64,000 nt of DNA from positions 4,152,402 to 4,216,401 of the forward strand of contig NZ_CP036264.1 in assembly GCF_008035925.1 (NCBI RefSeq), in the 5' to 3' direction. This DNA is from Stieleria maiorica. GTDB taxonomy: Bacteria; Planctomycetota; Planctomycetia; Pirellulales; Pirellulaceae. Each line of letters opens with the position of its first letter. Position 1 is the first letter of the stretch. The notes under the pieces are model-generated. The model ran no database searches. It was not told the DNA's origin and saw only the letters and a program-made list of their open reading frames with translations. Position numbers and translations under genes: made by a program. This document shows, piece by piece, positions 1 to 8,800 of this stretch.

Positions 1-1
1 C

Positions 2-2146
2 TTGGATCATGCGATTCCAATGGCGCGGCAATTGGTCACCCAATTGCGCCACCGATTTGACGCAACGCAACTCACGCTGCTGGATGAAGTCAATCATCAA
101 CTGCAGATGATGCAGCGAGTGGACGCGGGACATCTGGGGGCCGATCGCCAACCCACCGCGTTGGCCAAATCTCGCCTGGTCAACTTTTTTCGCTGGAAGG
201 CGGAGTCAGCGCTGCTGGAGTTGCTTGGCAATTTATCGGGCGACAGCATCGTCGATTTGGATTTTCGATCTGGTGCGCCATCGCACTTGCCGGACACGCC
301 AATCGCGGTCGGCCCACAAGACAACATGATCCTGCTTCGTGTCCGTGCTCAACCGGCCGACGGACGCAGCCAACCAGTGCAGTTGTCGATGGGGTCCTGG
401 GATTTAGCCAGCGAGCGGCCGACCGAACACTTTCCGGTCGACATCGCAAGGCACGGAACAACCTACGTCTTGCTTGATTTGAAACGCGTTCCGACGGATC
501 GCACGACGTCGCACCTGACCCTTCGCGATGTCCAGACGCAGGACGTCCTGTACACCTACGCGCTGACGTTTCAGTCTGCACCGCTAGGGCAACTCGCATT
601 GGACGTGGTCGACGAAGATGGTAAATCGATTCCGGTGTTGATGAGCATCGCATCGCACGAGACGGGGAATCTAAGAGAACCCGCCGAAGCCGTCGATTTG
701 CGGTCAGTCCTGAATGAGATCGTCCCCCACCTCAGTCCTTCGGGTCGCGGCTACATGTTCTACTTGCCTGGTCAAAAGCGAGGTCGCTACTGGGTGGTCA
801 GGCCGCCGTTGGAGATGCCCCTGCCGGCAGGAGACTGGGACATCAAAGTGCTGCGCGGGCTCGAGTTCACTCCGGTGCAGCAAACCGTTTCGGTTCGGGC
901 AGGGCAATGGACACGTGTCAAATTGCAACCGAAACGATGGACCAACATGCCGTCGCGGGGCTGGTATTCGGGTGATGACCACGTCCATGCTCAATTGCTG
1001 ACGAGTGCCGATGCAAGAAAACTGCTCGATTACACCCGCGCGGTCGACATCAACGTGGCAAATATCTTGGAGATGGGCGACGTGATGCGAACTTATTATC
1101 CGCAACGTGGTTTTGGGGATGCGTTTCGCGTCCAGCACGGTAACCATTGGCTGATCCCCGGCCAAGAAGACCCCAGGTCGGTCTTGGGGCACGCGATCGG
1201 GCTGAATTTAAAATCCAAGGTCCGTGATTTGGATCGATACCTTTCCAACGACTGGATCGCTGCGCAAATTCAGGACCAGGGCGGGCTTTACGGCCACACC
1301 CATGTCGGCCCCAACGCTTGTTTTGTGCATCGGGAAATGGCCCTGTTTACTCCCGACGGAATCGTCGACTTCAACAGCATCATGCAGTCCGAATTGGGAA
1401 CCGAGCTGTATTATGACTTCCTGAATATGGGATTCAAAATGACCGCGTCCGCGGGTGCCGATACGCCTTACGGTGGAACGATCGGCGCGGTCCGCACCTA
1501 TGCATTTACCGGGTCTCCGGAATCTTTCTCGCCCGATCAGTGGTTTGCCGCACTGAAGCGTGGCAGGACGTTTGTCACCAACGGACCGATGATCGAGTTT
1601 CAAGTCGACGATGCCATGCCGGGTGACCAGATTGAAGTCGACGACAACCGATCGCTATCGGTTCGCGTCAAGGCCTGGGGCGACATCGATGCGTCGGCAC
1701 CGAAACAGTTGCGATTGATCAAGCTGGGGCAGGCGGTCGAGGTCGCCCAGTCAGAGGATGAACGGGGCACCGAGCTTGAAATCGCCACAAGCATCGATTC
1801 CGATTGGGGATTCTGGATCGCGGCACACGCCGTCGGCCGCGATGGTTCCCAGGCGCACACCACACCGATCTATGTCACTCGGAAGGGCTTTCGTCATTGG
1901 GATCCCGATTCGGCAAAGGCTTTGATTAACCGCCAACTGGAAGTACTTCGCGAGATTCGGCGAGAGGTCCAGACGGCAGAGCAACGCGTCGCATCCGGCT
2001 CAAGTTCGCTGGACTATTGGAGCCGTCGCACCGCCGACCAGGCAGATGACGTTCGTGCAAAGGTGTCCCAAGCCGAGCGGACGTACCAGCAACTGCTGCA
2101 AACGCTGGCCGAGGAATCTGCGATTCGGGCACAAGCGGGAGAGTAG
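2..2146 (+). CDS. CehA/McbA-family PHP-type metallohydrolase, 5' end cut by the window edge
   Basis: The open frame runs in from the left edge, so the true start is unknown; the TTG at 2 is only the first possible start. About 714 codons are visible. The C-terminal half carries a PHP-like metal site: GDDHVHA at residues 324-330, PGQED near 386, GHTHVG near 431 and SAGADTPYGG near 483, the pattern of CehA/McbA-type hydrolases. The first 300 residues look beta-rich and resemble the accessory part seen in planctomycete members. The last 70 residues are charged and probably helical (QLEVLREIRREVQ). Substrate is unknown; CehA itself is a carbaryl esterase, but planctomycete relatives are not characterised to my knowledge. 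It converges on the alcohol dehydrogenase, with a paired hairpin element between the two stops. Confidence 0.8.
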   Translation: MDHAIPMARQLVTQLRHRFDATQLTLLDEVNHQLQMMQRVDAGHLGADRQPTALAKSRLVNFFRWKAESALLELLGNLSGDSIVDLDFRSGAPSHLPDTPIAVGPQDNMILLRVRAQPADGRSQPVQLSMGSWDLASERPTEHFPVDIARHGTTYVLLDLKRVPTDRTTSHLTLRDVQTQDVLYTYALTFQSAPLGQLALDVVDEDGKSIPVLMSIASHETGNLREPAEAVDLRSVLNEIVPHLSPSGRGYMFYLPGQKRGRYWVVRPPLEMPLPAGDWDIKVLRGLEFTPVQQTVSVRAGQWTRVKLQPKRWTNMPSRGWYSGDDHVHAQLLTSADARKLLDYTRAVDINVANILEMGDVMRTYYPQRGFGDAFRVQHGNHWLIPGQEDPRSVLGHAIGLNLKSKVRDLDRYLSNDWIAAQIQDQGGLYGHTHVGPNACFVHREMALFTPDGIVDFNSIMQSELGTELYYDFLNMGFKMTASAGADTPYGGTIGAVRTYAFTGSPESFSPDQWFAALKRGRTFVTNGPMIEFQVDDAMPGDQIEVDDNRSLSVRVKAWGDIDASAPKQLRLIKLGQAVEVAQSEDERGTELEIATSIDSDWGFWIAAHAVGRDGSQAHTTPIYVTRKGFRHWDPDSAKALINRQLEVLREIRREVQTAEQRVASGSSSLDYWSRRTADQADDVRAKVSQAERTYQQLLQTLAEESAIRAQAGE

Positions 2147-2238
2147 CGAAGATGGTTCGTCCTGCCAGAGATGCCGTTACGTTTCACGGAAGCCATCACT
2201 CCTAGCTTTGTCCCTAAACCCGGCAAGGGTCGACTGTG

Positions 2239-2315
2239 GTAGAGGAATTCGCCAAGAATTTCGGCTTTTCCCGTGTGGACTGCTGCGAGTCGAAAGCCTT
2301 GGCGGCTTCCGCTAC
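2239..2315. repeat. REPIN-like paired hairpin element 1
   Basis: Two 25-bp arms (2239-2263 and 2291-2315) are inverted copies that match at 20 of 25 positions. Each arm folds by itself: AATTC-gccaa-GAATT on the left, and AAGCC-gccaa-GGCTT in the reverse complement of the right arm. Four of the five differences between arms are two compensating base-pair swaps. The element lies between convergent genes, where it could also act as a two-way terminator. Confidence 0.6.
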
Positions 2316-2393
2316 GGGTTGAGGGGGGCTGAGCCTATTGGGATACGCTCCATCAGATCAGCCGGTTCACGCCAGCATCCGGGCGGTTTCGAC

Positions 2394-3401
2394 TTATTCT
2401 CGGTCCAGCACGATCCGGTAACGCACCTTCCCGCTCCGTAGATGTTCGAACGCATCGTTGACTTTGCTCATCGGGAAGTGCTCGTTGACGGGGGCGATGT
2501 TGTGTCGGGCCGCGAAGTCGAGCATCTGGCGGATCACGACGGGCGGTCCGACGGGTGACGAACCCACCGCCAGTTGTTTGAACATCATGTCCGGAAGGAC
2601 GTTGATACCCAGCGGTTCGGTAACAGCACCGGGCATCATCAGCCGACCACGCGGCTTTAATGTCGCAAGGACCGCGTTCCAATCGAGCGGAACGTTGACG
2701 GTGGACAGCACCAGGTCGAATCGACCCGCTGCGGCTTTGATGGCGTCCGGATCACGAGAATTGATCGTGTCATGCGCTCCCATGTCCAGAGCCTCCTGGC
2801 GTTTCGAGTCGGATGTGAATGCGGTGACGTGACATCCCCATGCGGCAGCAAACTTCAGCCCCATGTGCCCCAGTCCGCCGATCCCGATCACCCCGACGCT
2901 GCCGGTGGGTGATAGCCCGACTTGAACCATCGGGTTAAACACAGCGATACCGCCACACAACAGCGGGCCGGCTTCACTTGCATCAAGCCCATCCGGGATT
3001 TTGACCACACTGGCAGCCTTCGCCCGCACCGTATCGGCGAATCCTCCATGTCGTCCGGCAATCGTTGGCTCGGCATTGGCACAGAGGTTGTGGTCGCCGC
3101 CCATACACTGGTCGCACATCATGCAGTAGCCGGCATGCCACCCCAGCCCGACGCGATCGCCGACTTTCACATGCGACACGAGATCGCCGACGGCAGAGAC
3201 TTTTCCGACAACTTCATGTCCGGGTACAAGCGGAAACTGTGCCATCCCCCACTCGTCGTCCACCATGCTCAAATCACTGTGGCAAATCCCGCACGACTCG
3301 ACGCTGATGTCCACCTCGTAGGGATCGATGTCACCGAGTTCGAATTCAAACGGTTCGAAGTCACCCTTGGCTTTGGTCACGGCATACGCTTTCACGGTCA
3401 T
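2394..3401 (-). CDS. zinc-dependent alcohol dehydrogenase (MDR superfamily, YahK/AdhA-like)
   Basis: A 335-residue NAD(P)-dependent medium-chain alcohol or aldehyde reductase. Catalytic zinc ligands are C40 (CGICHSD), H62 (PGHE) and C149 (LLCGG). The structural zinc lobe has four cysteines at about 93, 96, 99 and 107. The nucleotide-binding loop GIGGLGHMG is at 173-181, followed by FTSDSK after the second strand, as in the NADP-preferring cinnamyl-alcohol-dehydrogenase-like branch. The frame is open 18 codons further upstream, but the ATG at 3401 is preferred. GGAGAA lies 5 bases before it, and homology to the family begins right after it. A perfect TATAAT sits about 37 bp upstream, so the gene is probably transcribed alone. 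Substrate is not deducible. Confidence 0.92.
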   Translation of the reverse strand: MTVKAYAVTKAKGDFEPFEFELGDIDPYEVDISVESCGICHSDLSMVDDEWGMAQFPLVPGHEVVGKVSAVGDLVSHVKVGDRVGLGWHAGYCMMCDQCMGGDHNLCANAEPTIAGRHGGFADTVRAKAASVVKIPDGLDASEAGPLLCGGIAVFNPMVQVGLSPTGSVGVIGIGGLGHMGLKFAAAWGCHVTAFTSDSKRQEALDMGAHDTINSRDPDAIKAAAGRFDLVLSTVNVPLDWNAVLATLKPRGRLMMPGAVTEPLGINVLPDMMFKQLAVGSSPVGPPVVIRQMLDFAARHNIAPVNEHFPMSKVNDAFEHLRSGKVRYRIVLDRE

Positions 3402-3406
3402 TGAAA

Positions 3407-3412
3407 TTCTCC
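3407..3412 (-). promoter_or_regulatory. ribosome binding site of the alcohol dehydrogenase
   Basis: GGAGAA on the minus strand, 5 bases before the ATG at 3401. It decides the start in favour of MTVKAYAV rather than the upstream in-frame codon at 3455. Confidence 0.7.
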
Positions 3413-3437
3413 ATTGTGAAAAGTTAGACCTAGGAGG

Positions 3438-3443
3438 ATTATA
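3438..3443 (-). promoter_or_regulatory. candidate -10 element of the alcohol dehydrogenase
   Basis: A perfect TATAAT on the minus strand. It would give a leader of about 30 bases that just contains the ribosome binding site. No good -35 box is seen 16-18 bp upstream. Confidence 0.4.
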
Positions 3444-3565
3444 GGAGCTGGTCAACTCGGCGAAAGAATCGCAGTTGGTCGCAATGAGGTGGTGTTTGTC
3501 AAAGTTGAAATCACCAACGAGGGCCTGAACTCACTTTCCGCGTGTCGCCAGGCCTTGCAGATCCG

Positions 3566-3844
3566 TTAGAATGTCGGCTCCCAGATGCCCAAACACTGTC
3601 TCAAAAAGACCAGTTGTCCGAGATGGTAGGCGTTGTGATCGGCGACCAGCAGTGCTTCTCGCAGAATCGTCTGGCCGTCGCCGTGGGGGATCGATGCGAA
3701 TAGATCGGTTGAGGAGTCGGAAACCAGGTCGATCATCGATTGCAAATCGCTGCGGAATCCGTTCACGCTTTCATCCCATCGCGCAGCACGGGAGGGTCCG
3801 TCGGAGTCAGGCCAGTATCCATCTCGCCTTAAGATCACGGTCAA
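3566..3844 (-). pseudogene. DinB-family protein, N-terminally truncated remnant
   Basis: The 92 codons match the second half of DinB-like four-helix-bundle proteins. They include GYWP near the start, [19 protein letters not shown] in the middle and [13 protein letters not shown] near the end. The family is usually 150-170 residues, and the first 70-80 residues, with the first metal-binding helix, are missing. The frame begins with a TTG at 3844, two bases from the outer end of hairpin element 2 (3846-3913), so the truncation point coincides with that repeat. Without the N-terminal helix it is unlikely to be functional. Family assignment is fairly sure; decay is inferred. Confidence 0.7.
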
Positions 3845-3845
3845 C

Positions 3846-3913
3846 GGTAGTGGACGACGCGAGGAGTCCTCGCGGTGCGCAATCGGAATGGACTCGTCGC
3901 CTCGTCCACTACC
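3846..3913. repeat. REPIN-like paired hairpin element 2
   Basis: Inverted arms of 24 bp (3846-3869 and 3890-3913) match at 22 of 24 positions, with a 20-base spacer. Within each arm GGAC and GTCC can pair, and the two differences between arms form one swapped C-G/G-C pair. One end abuts the DinB remnant; the other overlaps the last codons of the acetyltransferase gene. Confidence 0.6.
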
Positions 3914-4415
3914 CGCAAACCGTGCTTGTTAACTTCTTGAACATGACCAGGGCGTCGACGTAGCCCGCGATCGGATGTTTGAATGCCCCGGGCAGTCTTC
4001 CGACGACGTCAAAGCCATGTTTTTCCCATAGCCTGACTGCCCCGTCGTTGGTCGACACGACCAAGTTGTATTGCATTGCACGGTACCCAAGTCGAATGGC
4101 CTGTTCTTGAGAATGTTCACACATCGCCGACGCAACGCCACGCCCTCGAGCCAGGTCGGAAACGATGTATCCGCAGTTGCAGACGTGCGCCCCCTGTCCC
4201 GGTTGGTTGGGCTTGAGATAGTAGGTTCCGAGGATCTGACCGGGTTCGTCCTCGGCAACATAGGTGCATTCGGGGGTCGCGACCCAAACGGAATAGGATT
4301 CCTGCTTCGAAATCGTGGGAGGATACGGGTACGTCTGGCCCGCGTGAAAAACCGGTTCAATGATTTGCCAGGTTGTCTCCCAATCGGAGTCGTGAAAGGG
4401 GCGTATCTTGTACAT
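3909..4415 (-). CDS. GNAT-family N-acetyltransferase
   Basis: A 168-residue single-domain GNAT enzyme that would transfer an acetyl group from acetyl-CoA to an unknown amine. The acetyl-CoA-binding motif A is clear: a beta strand CGYIVSD followed by the [10 protein letters not shown] loop and helix (about 80-105). The C-terminal part has the usual LWEKHGF before the last strands. Length is normal for the family. The ATG at 4415 begins MYKIRPF, typical of the first GNAT strand (IR at positions 4-5). The last two codons overlap hairpin element 2, so the extreme C-terminus may have been altered by it. It lies 19 bases downstream of the broken SDR gene. Confidence 0.87.
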   Translation of the reverse strand: MYKIRPFHDSDWETTWQIIEPVFHAGQTYPYPPTISKQESYSVWVATPECTYVAEDEPGQILGTYYLKPNQPGQGAHVCNCGYIVSDLARGRGVASAMCEHSQEQAIRLGYRAMQYNLVVSTNDGAVRLWEKHGFDVVGRLPGAFKHPIAGYVDALVMFKKLTSTVCG

Positions 4416-4434
4416 GGATAAGCTCGCTCGTTAT

Positions 4435-4797
4435 TTAGGCGATCGTCGGGACGATCCCGCCTTCGGTTCGGAGTGCCGCACCGTTGATGGCGGCGGCGAG
4501 TGGACTTGCGACGAATGCAACCAAGTTAGCGATTTCCTCCGGCTCAATCAGCCGTTGAATCAAAGAGAGCGAACGGTTTTCCGCCATGAATCGCTTTTCC
4601 GCCTCAGCCCAATCCTGGCCGGGGAACAACTCACTATTGTTGACCAGGATGTCGACGTCCGGGTGGGCTTGGATCGTCTTGTCGATTCCGTCAGCCGTGC
4701 TGTTGTCCGAAATTAGCCCGAGGAGGTCAGCTTCTGATGCGGTTTCGCGAATCTGGGCCATTGCTTCGTTGACGCTCGATTCGATCGATTGAGCCAT
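4435..4797 (-). pseudogene. short-chain dehydrogenase/reductase with the catalytic middle deleted
   Basis: The 120 codons join two separate parts of an SDR. The first part covers the stretch up to the NNAG-like site (HPDVDILVNNSELF). The second is the C-terminal stretch IEPEEIANLVAFVASPLAAAINGAALRTEGG in outline. Missing are the N-terminal TGxxxGIG cofactor loop and roughly 100 residues with the Ser-Tyr-Lys catalytic set. The frame is continuous across the junction near residue 65-75, so this looks like an in-frame internal deletion plus loss of the 5' end. It cannot be an active oxidoreductase. No ribosome binding site is seen before the ATG at 4797. Confidence 0.72.
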
Positions 4798-4917
4798 CGA
4801 CGTGCTGAATCGTCAGTGTGATGTTGCCGTTTCCCTCTTCCAAGCGTTGGTGAAAATGTCGCTGCCTAGCGGGACAGCGTCACTTAGCGCAAGAAACATC
4901 GTGAATCGCCGGTCAAT

Positions 4918-4981
4918 CGTAGCTACCTTCGCCAGAAGGTGGGGCTCTGGGGTTTTCCACGCTCTGGCGAGCGTAGCTACG
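4918..4981. repeat. REPIN-like paired hairpin element 3
   Basis: Inverted 25-bp arms at 4918-4942 and 4957-4981 match at 21 of 25. Each arm forms its own 6-bp hairpin around GCCA: ACCTTC/GAAGGT in the left arm, ACGCTC/GAGCGT in the right. All four differences are two compensating pairs. It lies between the broken SDR gene and the 3' end of the DUF1080 gene. The rest of 4798-5000 holds only coding-like debris without a recognisable gene. Confidence 0.65.
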
Positions 4982-5000
4982 TCAAAGTGGTGCTGTCCAG

Positions 5001-5621
5001 CTAGGGAAGCTCAAGGATCGCGATGTCTTTGAACTCGACATGCATGTCGGTGCCGCCGTGCAGTTGCAGGGCGATGTGGCCTCTTTTGAGGCACTCTTTA
5101 TCGCCCAGCAATTCGGTGACGGTGACGCCGTTTAAGGATACCGTCAGGTCGTCATTGATCGCCGTCACCGTGATGTCGACCCAGTTACGGTGTGAAACAA
5201 TTTTTTCGACAAGTTTTGGATCGGACTTCCTGACCCAGGCTCGCATGGCAGTTTCGTACAAGCCGCCGACAGCGGAGGTCGCATCGACTTCGGCTTGGAA
5301 TCCACGCACGGCAACATTGGTATCCGTCTTTTCCGCGCGAAAGTACAGGCCCGAATTGCCTTGGTGGACGCGAAACTTTGCACGCAAGACGAAATTAGCG
5401 TATTGATCGTCGGAAACGAGAAGCCCATGACGCGGTTCCGACTTGGGGCTCGTCCCCACGATCACACCCTCGACCACTTCCCACTTTCCGCCCGGTTGCG
5501 TATGCCACCCCGTCAGGTCGGAGCCATTAAAGAGCGGTTTCCACGTTTGCGCCGATGCAGGACTTGCGGCAAACGCAAAAAGGGCGATTGCGACCAACAC
5601 GAGTCGTCGACCGCAACTCAA
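5001..5621 (-). CDS. secreted DUF1080 (3-keto-disaccharide hydrolase-like) protein
   Basis: A DUF1080 concanavalin-like domain covers almost the whole mature protein: WKPLFNGSDLTGW at the start, FVLRAKFRVHQGNSGLYFRAE in the middle, GHIALQLHGG near the end. Family members are linked to 3-keto-glycoside hydrolysis in planctomycetes and Bacteroidetes; the exact substrate is unknown. The frame is open back to an ATG at 5789. I favour the TTG at 5621, because a good signal peptide begins there (RRLVLVAIALFAFAASPASA, cleavage before QTW). The upstream 56 codons run through a palindromic repeat (5599-5766) and look like non-protein sequence. No strong ribosome binding site is seen for either start. 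It is the last gene of the operon headed by lacI. Confidence 0.85.
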   Translation of the reverse strand: MSCGRRLVLVAIALFAFAASPASAQTWKPLFNGSDLTGWHTQPGGKWEVVEGVIVGTSPKSEPRHGLLVSDDQYANFVLRAKFRVHQGNSGLYFRAEKTDTNVAVRGFQAEVDATSAVGGLYETAMRAWVRKSDPKLVEKIVSHRNWVDITVTAINDDLTVSLNGVTVTELLGDKECLKRGHIALQLHGGTDMHVEFKDIAILELP

Positions 5622-5766
5622 ATTGCGGGTTGACCATGCCTTCCGAGAGTCGCCGTGTTCTCCGGACTCGGCGGACTGCAAAAGCGAAGCTTTGCCCTGC
5701 GCAGACCTCGGAGAGGACGGCGACTGTCCAGCCCGATCGAAAACTAAGTTGCGGTAGACGACTCGT
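5599..5766. repeat. long imperfect palindromic element (MITE- or REPIN-like) at the 5' end of the DUF1080 gene
   Basis: Outer arms 5599-5618 and 5747-5766 match at 19 of 20 positions as inverted repeats. Inner arms 5645-5664 and 5709-5728 match at 17 of 20. The centre (5678-5695) is a hairpin of GCAAA/TTTGC plus GC/GC around a GAA loop. The whole 168-bp unit folds on itself and has no coding capacity of its own. It overlaps the first codons of the likely signal peptide of the DUF1080 gene. Confidence 0.65.
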
Positions 5767-5847
5767 CGTTGCATTGACACTGCATTCATATTGGGTCGGC
5801 TTCTGTGTCCAAAAAGAGATGGATCGGACCATCACATCAAGCAAGGG

Positions 5848-8800
5848 TCAATCAAATGATTTTAACAGCGACTCTGCCACGTGATCGCGGTCGATCGGTT
5901 TATCGGCTGGCAAGTCGTGAATCAGAATGGCATAAGAAAGATTGTAGCACTCGCCACGCTTGACCCAGGTCTTCACGTACGGCTCTCGGCGTTCTTTCGG
6001 CTGTTTGGGAAAGGGGTTGGTCACGATCACTCCGTAATCCCGCGCGTGCAACCACGACGGGCGAGGGTTGTCGGGGCTCGGGACGACCAGGATTCCGACC
6101 TCGCGGTCACCGACCGTCCCGAAATAGTCGAACCACTTCGCCTGTTTGCCCCAGACCTGCGCACCGTTGCGTTCTCCGCGGTCGTTCAGGATCGTGCCGT
6201 TGCCGCCCTGGACCCGAATGGGCGAAGCGACCCGGACGGCAAGTCCAGACTCCTCTTGATCCCCGAAGTAGAAATCGTGGTCGTCGGATCGGTATTCCGC
6301 ATCCAGTCGCAACAACAGTCCTTCAGGCACGTTCTCGAAGTGGTAGCGAGTCGTTTCAACACAGACCACTTCGTCATCCTGGTAGCCGGAGGTTTCAACG
6401 GTGGATAACGAGTCTCTCTCGCTATTGCGTCGGGTTTCCTTTGTAGCGTCTTTTCGCAACAGCAGATTTCGCGTCACAAAGTAGCCTGAGTTCCTGTCCC
6501 CGCTTGGAGGCTGAATGAAACGATCGAATGCGACCCTTGATTGAAGACGCCAGTAGTCATTTCCATCCACGTCGCCAAACCCCAGCCAAATCCCGGGGTG
6601 CATGTGCGGGTGAATGATTCCGTCTTCGGCTCCGTATCCGGGGTCGATGTCATCCGGTTTACGAGGTGGGTAGTTCCTGGTCACTCGAATTCCGCCGGGC
6701 GTTGTGACGTTCACAAGTGCTCGCCGCGTGAGCTTCGGATGGTCCTTCAGATACGTCGCGACTTGCTGACCGGCAAAATGAATGTTCAGACTGTCGCCGT
6801 TATCTTGAAACCAGAAACCGTCTCGGTAGCCGACGGTTTTTTGTGCCATCAACCAAGCCGTCAAATCAGCGACTTGCTGCGCCGTCATCATTTTGGCAAA
6901 GCCGTCCGGCATCGGAGAAATTTTCGTGCCGACTCGCTGTTCGATGTCGTCTTTGTTGACCGTCGTGACGCTGCCGTCGGAAGCGGCAAGTTTGATCAAT
7001 CGCCCCGTTTCTTCGAGAACCGATCCTGCGACAACACGTCCATCGACGGTGAGCACTTTCTGCTGGGCAAACCCCTCGGTGATCACCTCGCTCGGATGGA
7101 TGATCGATTCGATCAGCACCTCGGGTGTCTTCGCTCGATTGCCGATGTCAGAAAGGTCCGGTCCCAATACCTGGCCGATTCCCTGCATTTGATGACACTT
7201 GAAACAGCCGGCGCCTTGGGGATGCAGAAACAACTCGCGTCCGCGCTCAGGGTCCGCATCGGCCATCGCCGCAACGGCGGCTTCCATCGTGATCGGTTCG
7301 CGATCGCTCTGCTGCGACAGAATCTCTCGCTTGAACAGTACGATGTAATTGCCGCGGCCGGAGTCGTTGGGGCGGTTCACGTTTGCGCCCAAGGAGATTT
7401 GGCCTGCCGGGAACTTTTTCTCGTAGACATTGAAGACCGGATCACTGGTGATGATTTGCAGTCCGGTATTTTGGAACCCGTCCGGCTGTCCGATGTTCAT
7501 CCAGCTGAGCGGCTCGCGATTACGGGCATCGACACCGACCAGCACCGAGACGTCCGAGTCGCTTCGGAAAGAAACCAGACGTTCGACGATCCGACGATCG
7601 TCTTCATTGGCGGTGCGCAAGAAGGGAAGACCAGCAAGCTCACCGGATACCTCAAGAATGCGGTAGTCTCGATCGGTGTAGTGTCGTTTCCCGACCGCCA
7701 AGCCGCTCCAATCAAATTCGTAGCGGCGGCCGCTGTCAGAGACCAAACCGTCAATAAACGGTCGATGCCGATACGCCTTGGTCGGACGAATTCGATATTC
7801 GGCATCCGTCATCGCGCCGGCCTGTGTGTAATCCTGAAATACCGAAAAGCGAAGCCGGGTGTCACTCTCGACGGCGATCGGCCCAGTCGCCCGCGGACCG
7901 GTCATCGCCGGCACACTGCCGTCGGTCGTGTAAGTAATGACACTGCGCGGGATCGAACTTTGCGCGGTGACGGCGATCGGTTCGGAGTAGTCGCCCGGCG
8001 GAGGCGACAGGGTGATCAGCGGGGCACCGTTGCCTGTTTTCTCCAACCAGAGTTCGACCATCGCGGCGACCTGCGGAGCTTTGTCCGTACGCAACGGAAG
8101 CACTTGGTCGACACTCAACGCGTCCTCGAATAACAGTGCCAGCAAAGCGGCGAGACGTACACGGGGCCGAGAATCAGTAAGCCGTACTTTCAACTCGTCG
8201 GTCGACAGCAAATCCTGCAGAGCGTTCCAAGCCGAATAGAATACGACTCGATCGGTTTCATCCGCAGCGAGTCGGATCAGCTCGTTTGACAAGTCATCGC
8301 GTCCGCCCCGCCACACTGCTTGCACCGTTGCGTGGCGCAGCCGAGCGTTTTTGGAGTTCCAGGCCAGCAAGCCGTCCAGAGCGGCGGGGTTTTCCTGAGC
8401 CAGAATCCGCAGACTTTGCAGGTGAACGTTCAAGTCCGATTTTTGTTTCGCGTACGCATCCAACAACGCTTCAGTCGACAGTCGGCCAAGTGTCCACAGG
8501 CCCCACGTCTGCTGCGCTTTGCTGGATTCACGTTGCAAACGTGATTTCAAGAACGGGATGCTTTCTGCGCCGCGGCGAAGAAGTTCGTTTTGTGCATCGA
8601 CACGCCAAGCCGGCACACTGCTGCCGAGGTCGGCGAAGAGTTGCTCGGAAGTCATTTCCGAAAGCACGCGGGGTCTCGGCAGGGCCTGAGGAGCGTGATT
8701 GCCATATCGGATTCGGTAGACGCGGCCCGCATCGATCTGTTTTCCGTTTTCAATTGTGCCTCCGTATCCGTGTCCCCAGCTCAGGATGTAGATCGCACCC

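Noticed and set aside
5001..5789. Full-length start at 5789 for the DUF1080 gene
   Set aside because: The extra N-terminus is encoded by a palindromic repeat and precedes a complete signal peptide, so the TTG at 5621 is more likely, though not proven.
6541..8133. Plus-strand open frame of 530 codons opposite the dehydrogenase fusion
   Set aside because: Antisense to a protein with clear domains (including CFKCH at 924-928); low-complexity Arg/Val/Asp composition, no motif.
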